Shown: one piece after another, positions 1-7,364 of the stretch
How positions within the stretch are numbered: position 1 is the stretch's first letter
How the letters are laid out: each line of letters opens with the position of its first letter
Source of the DNA: JAYEPK01 sp048569615
GTDB taxonomy: Archaea > Thermoplasmatota > Penumbrarchaeia > Penumbrarchaeales > Penumbrarchaeaceae
Length of the DNA: 64,000 nt
NCBI GenBank assembly: GCA_048569615.1
Contig: JBLIRK010000002.1
Location: forward strand, 40,613 to 104,612
Reading direction: 5' to 3'
Made by a program: the position numbers and the translations under genes
Notes under the pieces: generated by a model
What the model was told of the DNA's origin: nothing
Databases searched by the model: none
What the model saw: only the letters and a program-made list of their open reading frames with translations

Positions 1-639
1 CGAGTCCAATCCATCCAAATCCATGAAGGTATCCAGGACGAAACGGTCAAGAACTGAATCTATCTCATCCAATCCCACCCCCTCCTCTTTTGCTAGGGGA
101 GCTATCGCCTTTCCGGCCCTGGTTCCTTCCAGCACCTCTATCGCCTGGGCCGTGTCCCTGGCAGAAAGGAACTGGCGCTCGAGGTCCTCATCCAGGAAAC
201 CAACGGGATAGAGGGGCTCTTCCCTGTGTCCAATTAGCCTCAGAAGCCTTTTCAACTCATCGATCTCCCATATTCCAATGAATGATTTCACCAGCGGCTT
301 CACTCCTGAAGGAGATCCTATATAAAGGGCATCAAGGGTTCCATGGAAATTGTGCATCAGCTGTCTGTCAGATTCCCTGAAGGATGTCGGCTCTTCCTTG
401 AATGACAGATCTCCCTGTATGGTTTTTATGAGTGTGGAGGGATCCTTCAGTTCCAAGAGCGGGAGTACCTCATCCCTGATGATGTAGGGATTCCCCATGG
501 TCGATAGCCTGGCATTGTGATAGGAGAACTGACCGATCCTGACCAGCTTGCGGATCCCGAATACGGAGGCGGTTATTCCAACGGCGGATACGCCTCCGAT
601 GACGGTAATTGCGGTTCCGGTCAGCTCAAGCAATATCAT
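1..639 (-). CDS. atpC: A-type ATP synthase subunit C (partial, cut by window edge)
   Basis: This gene enters on the minus strand and is open for 213 codons to base 1, so its C-terminus is missing. Subunit C couples the central stalk to the membrane rotor ring of the archaeal ATP synthase. The protein begins with a hydrophobic stretch of about 27 residues (MILLELTGTAITVIG...), a likely membrane helix. The family N-terminal signature follows (FSYHNARLSTMGNPYI), and later SARDTAQAIEVLEGT matches the repeated helical units of V-type subunit C/d. Its ATG at 639 lies directly after the subunit E stop (640-642), so the two are translationally coupled. Subunits F, A and D would be expected further left. 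An N-terminal helix of this kind is also known in thermococcal AtpC, so it is not unique. Confidence 0.9.
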   Translation of the reverse strand, partial: MILLELTGTAITVIGGVSAVGITASVFGIRKLVRIGQFSYHNARLSTMGNPYIIRDEVLPLLELKDPSTLIKTIQGDLSFKEEPTSFRESDRQLMHNFHGTLDALYIGSPSGVKPLVKSFIGIWEIDELKRLLRLIGHREEPLYPVGFLDEDLERQFLSARDTAQAIEVLEGTRAGKAIAPLAKEEGVGLDEIDSVLDRFVLDTFMDLDGLDS

Positions 640-1257
640 TCACTCCTGCAACCCCGAGAACATCACACGGGCAATTATCTCCCTAAGCTCATCCTCATTC
701 CTTTCCAGAAGACCATGGAATGTCATGTCCATGACCCTCTCTCCTTTTTTATCAAGTGCAATGAATCCCCCCAGCAGCTCCTTTCCCATGAACCTCCCGA
801 GCTCATCATTTTCCTTCAAGCTAGATTCCACAAGGGGTCCGACCTTGCACCACCCCTCAATTGCCCTGGCATCCCGGTCGCGAACGGGATAAGCGACCAT
901 TTCCTTGCCAAGGATTCCCTCCGCCCTCTTTACAAGGGGAATGAGGTATTCACCCAACTCCGGACCTTCAAGGGACGTTATCCTTTCCCTGACACCGCAT
1001 AGAGCATCCCATATCAGCTCTTCTTTGGAGCATAAAAGGGCCTGTCTAGCCTTTCTCTTGCCATCCGAGATATAGATATTGCGGGTCGTGGAGAGCTCCC
1101 TTTCGAGCTTCTTCTCCATTTCCTTAAGATCGACATCAAGCACGCTTCTTGCTTCCTCCCTCATCTTCCTGGCCCTTTGTCTGGCTTCCTCAAGAATGGC
1201 ATCGGCCTCGGCCCTGGCCTCCTCTTCGATCCTTTTTACTATACCTTCGATTCCCAT
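640..1257 (-). CDS. atpE: A-type ATP synthase subunit E (peripheral stalk)
   Basis: 205 residues. Subunit E forms the peripheral stalk with subunit H, holding the A3B3 head against rotation. Residues 1-80 are a long charged helix (GIVKRIEEEARAEADAILEE onward), followed by a globular C-terminal domain. This is the normal two-part build and size of the family. I chose the ATG at 1257 because AGGGGTGA lies a few bases upstream; a longer in-frame extension to 1356 would run through the end of the K subunit gene and has no E-like sequence. The gene sits between K and C, the usual archaeal order, and its TGA abuts the subunit C start. Confidence 0.93.
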   Translation of the reverse strand: MGIEGIVKRIEEEARAEADAILEEARQRARKMREEARSVLDVDLKEMEKKLERELSTTRNIYISDGKRKARQALLCSKEELIWDALCGVRERITSLEGPELGEYLIPLVKRAEGILGKEMVAYPVRDRDARAIEGWCKVGPLVESSLKENDELGRFMGKELLGGFIALDKKGERVMDMTFHGLLERNEDELREIIARVMFSGLQE

Positions 1258-1273
1258 GGGGTTCACCCCTCTC

Positions 1274-2017
1274 CTAGCCCAGCATTCCTGATGCCAGCAG
1301 GAGGAATATGGCCACAAGGAATCCGAAGATCGCCATTGTCTCGGACATGACTGCAAAAATGACGCCCTGTCCGAATACCTTGTTATTCCTGCCGAAGGCT
1401 GCGGCCGCGGCAGAAGCCGTCATTCCCTGGGGAATGGCGGACACGCTGGACAAGGCTATCACTATTCCTATGGCAAGAGCTCCCCACCCGACGTACGGGC
1501 TTTTCAGGACCGCAATATCGGGTCCGCCGGTAAGTCCCGTAAAGAAAAGCACGAGGATCGAGACCAGCAATCCATAGATACCCTGGGTCATTGGAAGGGC
1601 CTGATAGACTATCAGCCGGCCGAACTTGTCCGGACGCTCCGCTGCAACACCGGCGGCTCCGGCACCTGCTATGCCGATACCGACAGAGGACATGATAGCG
1701 GCAACTCCCATTGCCAGTGAGACCCCTATGAAAACCAGCATCCTGTTGTCCTTTACTACCTTGGAGTCCTCGTTGTTGCTGGGATCGGTGTATTCCAGAT
1801 ATTCCTCGATATTTGTCATCCCATCCTCATCCAGGTCCGATGACGCATCGTTCTTGGTAGGGTCGAGCTCATAGAATATCTCCCAATCGTCGTCCATTCC
1901 ATCGTGGTCCTCGTCCCTATCCGGTATCCTTTCGGCCGATGCACCCAATGAAAGGACGACCATGGACACTAGGAACAGCACCGCAATACCTGCCGCCAGA
2001 TATGGCGTTGTTTTCAT
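1274..2017 (-). CDS. atpK: A-type ATP synthase rotor subunit K with EF-hand/TSP3-like ectodomain
   Basis: 247 residues, against roughly 150-160 for a usual double-hairpin K subunit. Residues 1-28 are a signal peptide (cleavage near ASA/ER). Residues 33-85 are an acidic module with two calcium-loop-like segments (DRDEDHDGMDDDWE; DLDEDGMTNIEEYLEYTDP), of the kind found in archaeal surface proteins. Residues 93-247 form two hairpins (four membrane helices). The single ion-carrying carboxylate is E226 in helix 4 (SETMAIFG). The other ligands of the Enterococcus hirae sodium site are present: L141/T144/Q145/Y148 (LPMTQGIYG) and Q197 (IPQG). Hairpin 1 has no carboxylate, as in V-type rings. The ATG at 2017 has GGGAGGT upstream. 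Both termini of such proteolipids face outside, so the extra module would be extracellular. Confidence 0.93.
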   Translation of the reverse strand: MKTTPYLAAGIAVLFLVSMVVLSLGASAERIPDRDEDHDGMDDDWEIFYELDPTKNDASSDLDEDGMTNIEEYLEYTDPSNNEDSKVVKDNRMLVFIGVSLAMGVAAIMSSVGIGIAGAGAAGVAAERPDKFGRLIVYQALPMTQGIYGLLVSILVLFFTGLTGGPDIAVLKSPYVGWGALAIGIVIALSSVSAIPQGMTASAAAAAFGRNNKVFGQGVIFAVMSETMAIFGFLVAIFLLLASGMLG

Positions 2018-2066
2018 CTTTCATACCTCCCGTTCGTTCTTATGATCGAATTAACTTGATAATGTA

Positions 2067-4133
2067 TCATCTGCCTTCCCTCCCTTCCGCTCCAATTATG
2101 TCCGTGTGGGATTTGGTATATGCCCTTTCCCTTCCGAAGGGCTGGAAAAGCTCGCCGCCTCCCTCGAAGAACCTTCCGAAGAACTCCACGAACTGAAGCC
2201 TTACAGAATGGACGGCAGCTCCAAGTGTCTGAAGCAGCAGGTTGAAGATGTGCAATGCTAGGAGCAGGATCGCTACCACGGGCAGCAGGTAGGGTGTGAT
2301 ACCGACCATCATCTCCCCCACGATATTGAATGCCATCGCAAGTCCGAATGTCGAAAGGCCTAGGGCCAGTATCCTCGAGTAGGATATCCAATCGCCCATC
2401 AGACCCTCGATAGAGAAAAGGAACATCGGTCCGACCTCGAAGAAAAGCAGAAAGCAGCCGAGCAGGAAAAATGCTCCGCCAGATATTGCAAGAGGCATCG
2501 ACAATCCCCACCATCCAAACAGAATGCCTCCAAGGAAAATGACCGCACCCGATTGAACGAAGGCCCAGGAAAGGGCCCCTTTGACGAAACCCCAAAAATC
2601 TCTCTTTTTCAACCTATCGTATCCAAGAAGGGCGAAACCGGCATTGAGCTGGATGAAACCAAGCCATAGGGAGATCTCGAACAGGAGCATCGGGTCCCTC
2701 AAGGTGTCGTAGGGGAATGACATCCCGAGGACCGTGAACGAGTAGAGGGGTTTCTCTGCACTTCCGAATATCAAACGAGGTACAAGGTCACCGAACAAGG
2801 AGCCCATCCATATCCCGGCAAGTGTCGTCGCCAGGCCCATCAATATGCCAAGCGCCCCGATCTGTCTGAGAAAATTGCTTTTCTTGCCCTTTGTGAAAAC
2901 ATATAGGGATGGCAGGAGTATGAGCAGACCGTAGCCTGCATCTCCGAGCATCAGTCCGAAAAACAGGATGAACGGAACCGAAATGAAAAGACTGGGATCG
3001 ATCTCGTTATATTTTGGAACGGCGAAGGTGAGGGTGAGCGGTTCGAAAAGCGAGGCGAACCTTCCGTTGTTGAGTTTGGTCGGCACCCTGTTCTCCTCTA
3101 TCTCGGTCTTGTCCGGATCCCGTTCCTGTATATGGTACCTGCCTCTTGTCGAGCTGTCAACGATCGTCCTGAGCTCCCTCATGCGGTCGCCCTCGATCCA
3201 CCCCGAAATCATGCCTGTGTAAATAGTGCTTGAAAGGGAAGATCTCATCCTGGTCTTCTCCATCTCGATCTCCAGTGCCTCCTGCCAGGCCCTGGCATTA
3301 TTCAAGAGCATTGTTGCAAGCTCATCCCCATCCCCGCGGAGTGACGACCTCTTCTGCTTCAGGGAATCCTCCAGCTTGTCCAGCTCGACTATCAACCGGG
3401 CAACCGGATTCCTGAGACCCGATGAAGAGCCTGTCCCTCTGTTTAGAAGGGATGCGATCTTTTGAATGTCAAATGTTATCTCCGAGAAGATCCTCCCTCT
3501 GAGAGATTCCTCGATGTAACCTGCATTTCCGGAGGTATAGAGGATCCTGACAGCGTGAAGTCCCTCTTTTTTATCGAGGAGTGATGACTGCAGATCTCCA
3601 CCGGCTTTCGAAACGATCCCTTTGAGCTCATGAAATCTCCTGGTGGTTCCTACCTTGATCCTTATTCTCTCGAAGGATGATACGGTATGAAGGTCGAAAT
3701 CAAGTCCTCCAAGTAAAACAAGTTTCTCTCTCAGCTCCCTCAGATAGCCAATGTCATCCTCGATCCGGCTGCGCTTCTGAAGGAAAGGCTCGGTTCTGGC
3801 CTGGGCTTCTCTCAGCCATTTCTCCGCACCGGAAACCGCCTTTCCCTCGCTAATCTGGACAGGTGCTGGTTTTTCCATCAAGTATTGCTTCAATAGACCC
3901 TTAGAAAACGTCTCGTAGGGTGCCAGGAGTTCTATGATCTTGTCCACCCTGCTTTTCACATCCAGCAGTTTCGGATCCACTTTGATGTCTTTTCCGCCGG
4001 AGCTGACATGGTGGAGTATCCTTTGATCGTGGAGATGAGCGACCATCCTGTCGAGGTCTGATCTCATTAGAAAGATATCGACCCTTTTCATCCTTTTGGG
4101 ATACAATCCGCTCACCCACTCAAGATCGGTCAA
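2067..4133 (-). CDS. atpI: A-type ATP synthase membrane subunit I (a subunit)
   Basis: 688 residues. This is the stator membrane subunit that carries the two ion half-channels. The N-terminal ~370 residues are cytoplasmic and largely coiled coil. The C-terminal half has seven to eight membrane helices. The essential arginine is R587 in SYSRILALGLSTFGLAMAFN. The start is a TTG at 4133 whose codon overlaps the subunit H stop (TTGA). The family signature LYPKRMKRVDIF lies 9 residues in, which favours this start over the ATG at 4091. Size and position, between H and K, are normal. Confidence 0.93.
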   Translation of the reverse strand: MTDLEWVSGLYPKRMKRVDIFLMRSDLDRMVAHLHDQRILHHVSSGGKDIKVDPKLLDVKSRVDKIIELLAPYETFSKGLLKQYLMEKPAPVQISEGKAVSGAEKWLREAQARTEPFLQKRSRIEDDIGYLRELREKLVLLGGLDFDLHTVSSFERIRIKVGTTRRFHELKGIVSKAGGDLQSSLLDKKEGLHAVRILYTSGNAGYIEESLRGRIFSEITFDIQKIASLLNRGTGSSSGLRNPVARLIVELDKLEDSLKQKRSSLRGDGDELATMLLNNARAWQEALEIEMEKTRMRSSLSSTIYTGMISGWIEGDRMRELRTIVDSSTRGRYHIQERDPDKTEIEENRVPTKLNNGRFASLFEPLTLTFAVPKYNEIDPSLFISVPFILFFGLMLGDAGYGLLILLPSLYVFTKGKKSNFLRQIGALGILMGLATTLAGIWMGSLFGDLVPRLIFGSAEKPLYSFTVLGMSFPYDTLRDPMLLFEISLWLGFIQLNAGFALLGYDRLKKRDFWGFVKGALSWAFVQSGAVIFLGGILFGWWGLSMPLAISGGAFFLLGCFLLFFEVGPMFLFSIEGLMGDWISYSRILALGLSTFGLAMAFNIVGEMMVGITPYLLPVVAILLLALHIFNLLLQTLGAAVHSVRLQFVEFFGRFFEGGGELFQPFGRERAYTKSHTDIIGAEGREGR

Positions 4134-4444
4134 TGATTCAGAAGATGCGCCATAAGTTCGTTAACAGCGACCGGAAGTTTGGTACTTGTCCTATCTGATA
4201 GCCCCTTGGCGATCTCAATTCCATCCCTCTTGATCCTCTCCGCTTCCTCTCTGGCCCTTCTTTCTTCCTCTCCTAGGATCCTTTCCCTCTTTCTTGAAAA
4301 ATCGTCCATTGCCATCTTTCTTTCCGAACGGATGTCCTCCCCCACCTTCCTTATCACCATCTCGGCCTGCTTCTTTGCATTTTCAATAGTGGCCTTCGCC
4401 TCCTTTTCCGCTGCAATAAGCCTTTCAAAGGTACTGTCAACCAT
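4130..4444 (-). CDS. atpH: A-type ATP synthase subunit H
   Basis: 104 residues, almost entirely a charged right-handed coiled coil (AEKEAKATIENAKKQAEMV onward). This is the partner of subunit E in the peripheral stalk. It is the first gene of the H-I-K-E-C operon. The ATG at 4444 lies about 45 bases from an AT-rich TATA-like stretch (near 4485-4500 on this strand). The stop overlaps the TTG of subunit I. Length and position are typical for archaeal AhaH. Confidence 0.88.
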   Translation of the reverse strand: MVDSTFERLIAAEKEAKATIENAKKQAEMVIRKVGEDIRSERKMAMDDFSRKRERILGEEERRAREEAERIKRDGIEIAKGLSDRTSTKLPVAVNELMAHLLNH

Positions 4445-4736
4445 GGGAATTCCACCGGCACCAAGTACTGAATATCGACAGAGTGGCCTAATAAATCTTA
4501 TTACTTAACCCTTATTGTGGAAGGGGTTGCACTGGGTTGTATGTTTTCTAACCGATAATATTTTGTGCAATAAAGTGGTTAATCCGGTGCAACATTCAAC
4601 CGATTCCAGTCACCAATGGACCTATCAAGGGCCATTTCCCTTGACTGCGTGCAGATTCAGTGCAAGATTCAGTGTAATTCACAAGGAAATGTTTAAGGAT
4701 ATAATGATATTTGGGAGAACAGGGGGTATCTACCAA
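4445..4736. promoter_or_regulatory. Divergent promoter region between atpH and the helical repeat protein gene
   Basis: 292 bases without a convincing gene. The minus-strand promoter for the ATP synthase operon is likely the AT-rich stretch around 4485-4500. For the plus-strand gene, TTTAAGGATATAAT at 4692-4705 would place transcription start near 4722, just before AGGGGGT (4721-4727) and the TTG at 4737. A short direct repeat of AGATTCAGTG lies around 4649-4672. An in-frame upstream extension exists (from 4515), but its first 60 codons do not look like protein and would run through the promoter. Confidence 0.55.
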
Positions 4737-7352
4737 TTGGCAGCATCCGTTGATGATCAGGACATAAAGATCCAGAAACTGGAAATGATCATCAAGAAAG
4801 GTGACATGATAATTTCAATGCTGGAGAAACAGGGTGTCCCAACGGATGATGTGAAGGTCAAGATAAATTCCGCCAAGCAGAACCTATCCAAAGGGGAGAT
4901 GGGGAGCGCCTACAAGCTCGCACAGGAATGCATCACCGACCTCATGAAACTCAAGGAGACCGCCGATAAACCCAAGGATGAGGAGAAATCTAAAAGGGGG
5001 AAGGGCGTTTTCGCATTGATCAGGGACAACAGGGCGGAAATGAACCGTAAATTGGAGGAGTGGAAAAGGATTATAAAAGGCTGGAGGGACAAGGGTTACA
5101 ATTTCGAAAATGATCAGAGCTTGTTCTCACACCAATTCGAGGAGATCGAGAAGAGGTTCATTTCCATCGGCGGTCAGATCGAAAAGGCCGAGATCATCAG
5201 GGGAAAGCTGAATCGAATGAAGGAGGACTTCCCCAGCGTCGGCCAAAGCTACCTGTCAAAGATAGAGGATGTGGAAAAAGCCATATTCAGACTGGACAGG
5301 CTGGACAGTATCGAAAGAAGGGTTGACAATCTGGCCCAGTCCCTAAGGGCGGTTGATGAGAGGTTCAAACAGTTCAGGATCAGGATCAGCAGATACCGTA
5401 GGAACGGATTGGACACTGCATCATTGGATGAAATCATTGAAAATGAGGAAGATGCGGAATACCTGGAGAAGCAGTTCAACATATACGAAGGCAACATCGA
5501 TTTTCTCCTAAAGGAGAAGACCAAACTCAAAAGCTTCAAGGAGATGCCCCTTCCTGAGAGCGTCTTGAAAAAAGTATCCGAGCTCGAGAAGATAATCAAT
5601 AATCCATGGCTCCTCGACCAGGTCGTCGAGAGGATGCTGGCCCTGGAGAAGGACCTGCATCGGGAAAAGGAGAACCTTAAGAGAAGGGAAGAGGAGAGAT
5701 CTAGAAGGGACGAGATCCTTTCCAGTCTGGAGAAATACCGGTCGGAGGGTTTTAGAACCGATGTGGTGGAGCAGCTGCTGGATGAGGATATTAACCTCCT
5801 CGAGGAAGAGTTCGACATATTCATCAGGCAGACCACAAGACTCAAATCCCTCAAGGAGAAATTATTCAAGCTGGACGCCACGGGCTTCGAGGAGGACATC
5901 TCCAGGATCTCACAGAAGCTCTTCGATCCATCAAACCTAGACAATATCGAGAATGAACTCAGCACTCTGAAGGAGAAGATCCTTGAGAAGAAGGTAAAAT
6001 CACAGAAGATAGAGGGAGCCATCAAGGAATGGGCAGGATTGGGTTTCAAGATCTCAAAGCTAGAAAATCTCCTCAAGACCGATATCGACACGGCCGATGA
6101 GCTCTATGAGGATTACAGGAAATGGATAGACGAGCTGAAGGAGTATGAGACCCAGCTCCAGGATATCAAGCAGAAGGATATGGATGAACTGGTTCACAGG
6201 ATAACCCTCAAGATCAAGAATCCGGAACTGATCGAGTCTGTAAGAAAGGAGATGAGCGTCATACAGAAGAAGGTCTCGGAGATAGAGGGACTGAGAGGGA
6301 AGAGAAAAGAGCTGAACAATCTGCTGAAGGTCTGGAAGATACAGGGTTACAACATCGATCGTATCCTGGACCTGATGAGGGAGGAGGACACTGTTTCGGG
6401 AATGGATAACATCATACTCAATTATTCGAGGTCCATCGCTTCCGTGGAAGCGTTGAAGGGTGACCTCGCATCCGAGGAGAGGGGATGGTTCCCCAAGGAT
6501 GAAGAGTTCATCAAGAAGAACCTGCAGGACCCCGAAATGTCCTCGGAAGTCCTTTCAAGTTTCGAAAATCTGAAAACAAAGAACACCAAGGAAGAAAAGA
6601 GAAGGGGCGAGATATCCAGGAAGCTCAGGGAGCTTTCTTCCAGGGATATAGACGTATCCCGTATAGAGCCGCTTCTTCTTGGCGATACGGAAACCTTGAA
6701 CAACGAATATGAGGTCTTCAAGGAGAAAGTGAAGAAGCTTCTGAAGATCAAGGCCACCCTGCTCAAGGAATCACACAAGACAAAGGACCAGAGCAAGGAG
6801 ATGTTGGCCAAGAGCTTCTCGGACCCTTATTCCGTCGAGCAATATGAGGACCAGCTTAGTGGTAAAGCACCTATATCCCAACAACAGGCGAAAGCCGCAA
6901 AGCCTGCGAAGGATGGCGAGGAGATAGACAAGCAAAAGGAACTCGCCAAGACCCATTACAAGGAAGGGCGTTTCGAAGAAGCCCTCGAAATGTTCCAGAA
7001 CATACTCTCCAGGGACCCCAATAATAAGGAGTGCAATTTCTACTTGAAGAAGGTTCTTCTGAAGATCAAACCGTCTTCGGGGAAGCCCAAGCCTGTGAAA
7101 GCACAACCCCCTCCGGAGGAGAAAAACGCAATTGATGAAGAGGAGAAGCCTGCACCATCCCAAAGCGGGGCCGACCCGAACTGCCTTTCCTGCCACGGAA
7201 CAGGGAACTGTATCTGGTGCTCCGGCAAGGGAAAGTGTTCTACATGCCATGGAACCGGAGAATCCCTGGGATCCACATGCTCCACCTGCGGAGGGAGCGG
7301 TGATTGCTCAGTATGCAAGGGTTCAGGAAAGTGCAGCTGGTGCATGGTCTAG
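4737..7352 (+). CDS. Large helical repeat protein with TPR and DnaJ-like zinc region
   Basis: 871 residues from the TTG at 4737, chosen because AGGGGGT lies nine bases upstream and a TATA-like box precedes it; ATGs at 4689 and 4704 are alternatives. No signal peptide, so cytoplasmic. The first ~60 residues are a helical segment. About six degenerate units of 95-110 residues follow. Each starts with W-x-x-x-G-[YF]-x-[IVF] or a related form (WRDKGYNF, YRRNGLDT, YRSEGFRT, WAGLGFKI, WKIQGYNI) and contains a later L-K-x-[LF] helix. Near residue 730 comes a TPR-like pair (THYKEGRFEEALEMFQNIL). The end has five CxxC pairs, mostly in the CxxCxGxG style of the DnaJ cysteine-rich domain. I do not recognise the repeat family. 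The next gene starts 12 bases on, probably in the same transcript. Confidence 0.8.
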   Translation: MAASVDDQDIKIQKLEMIIKKGDMIISMLEKQGVPTDDVKVKINSAKQNLSKGEMGSAYKLAQECITDLMKLKETADKPKDEEKSKRGKGVFALIRDNRAEMNRKLEEWKRIIKGWRDKGYNFENDQSLFSHQFEEIEKRFISIGGQIEKAEIIRGKLNRMKEDFPSVGQSYLSKIEDVEKAIFRLDRLDSIERRVDNLAQSLRAVDERFKQFRIRISRYRRNGLDTASLDEIIENEEDAEYLEKQFNIYEGNIDFLLKEKTKLKSFKEMPLPESVLKKVSELEKIINNPWLLDQVVERMLALEKDLHREKENLKRREEERSRRDEILSSLEKYRSEGFRTDVVEQLLDEDINLLEEEFDIFIRQTTRLKSLKEKLFKLDATGFEEDISRISQKLFDPSNLDNIENELSTLKEKILEKKVKSQKIEGAIKEWAGLGFKISKLENLLKTDIDTADELYEDYRKWIDELKEYETQLQDIKQKDMDELVHRITLKIKNPELIESVRKEMSVIQKKVSEIEGLRGKRKELNNLLKVWKIQGYNIDRILDLMREEDTVSGMDNIILNYSRSIASVEALKGDLASEERGWFPKDEEFIKKNLQDPEMSSEVLSSFENLKTKNTKEEKRRGEISRKLRELSSRDIDVSRIEPLLLGDTETLNNEYEVFKEKVKKLLKIKATLLKESHKTKDQSKEMLAKSFSDPYSVEQYEDQLSGKAPISQQQAKAAKPAKDGEEIDKQKELAKTHYKEGRFEEALEMFQNILSRDPNNKECNFYLKKVLLKIKPSSGKPKPVKAQPPPEEKNAIDEEEKPAPSQSGADPNCLSCHGTGNCIWCSGKGKCSTCHGTGESLGSTCSTCGGSGDCSVCKGSGKCSWCMV

Positions 7353-7364
7353 GGAGGTGTTAAT

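Noticed and set aside
4515..4736. Upstream extension of the helical repeat protein
   Set aside because: The extra 74 codons are not protein-like (WKGLHWVVCFLTDN...) and would contain the TATA-like box and ribosome site.
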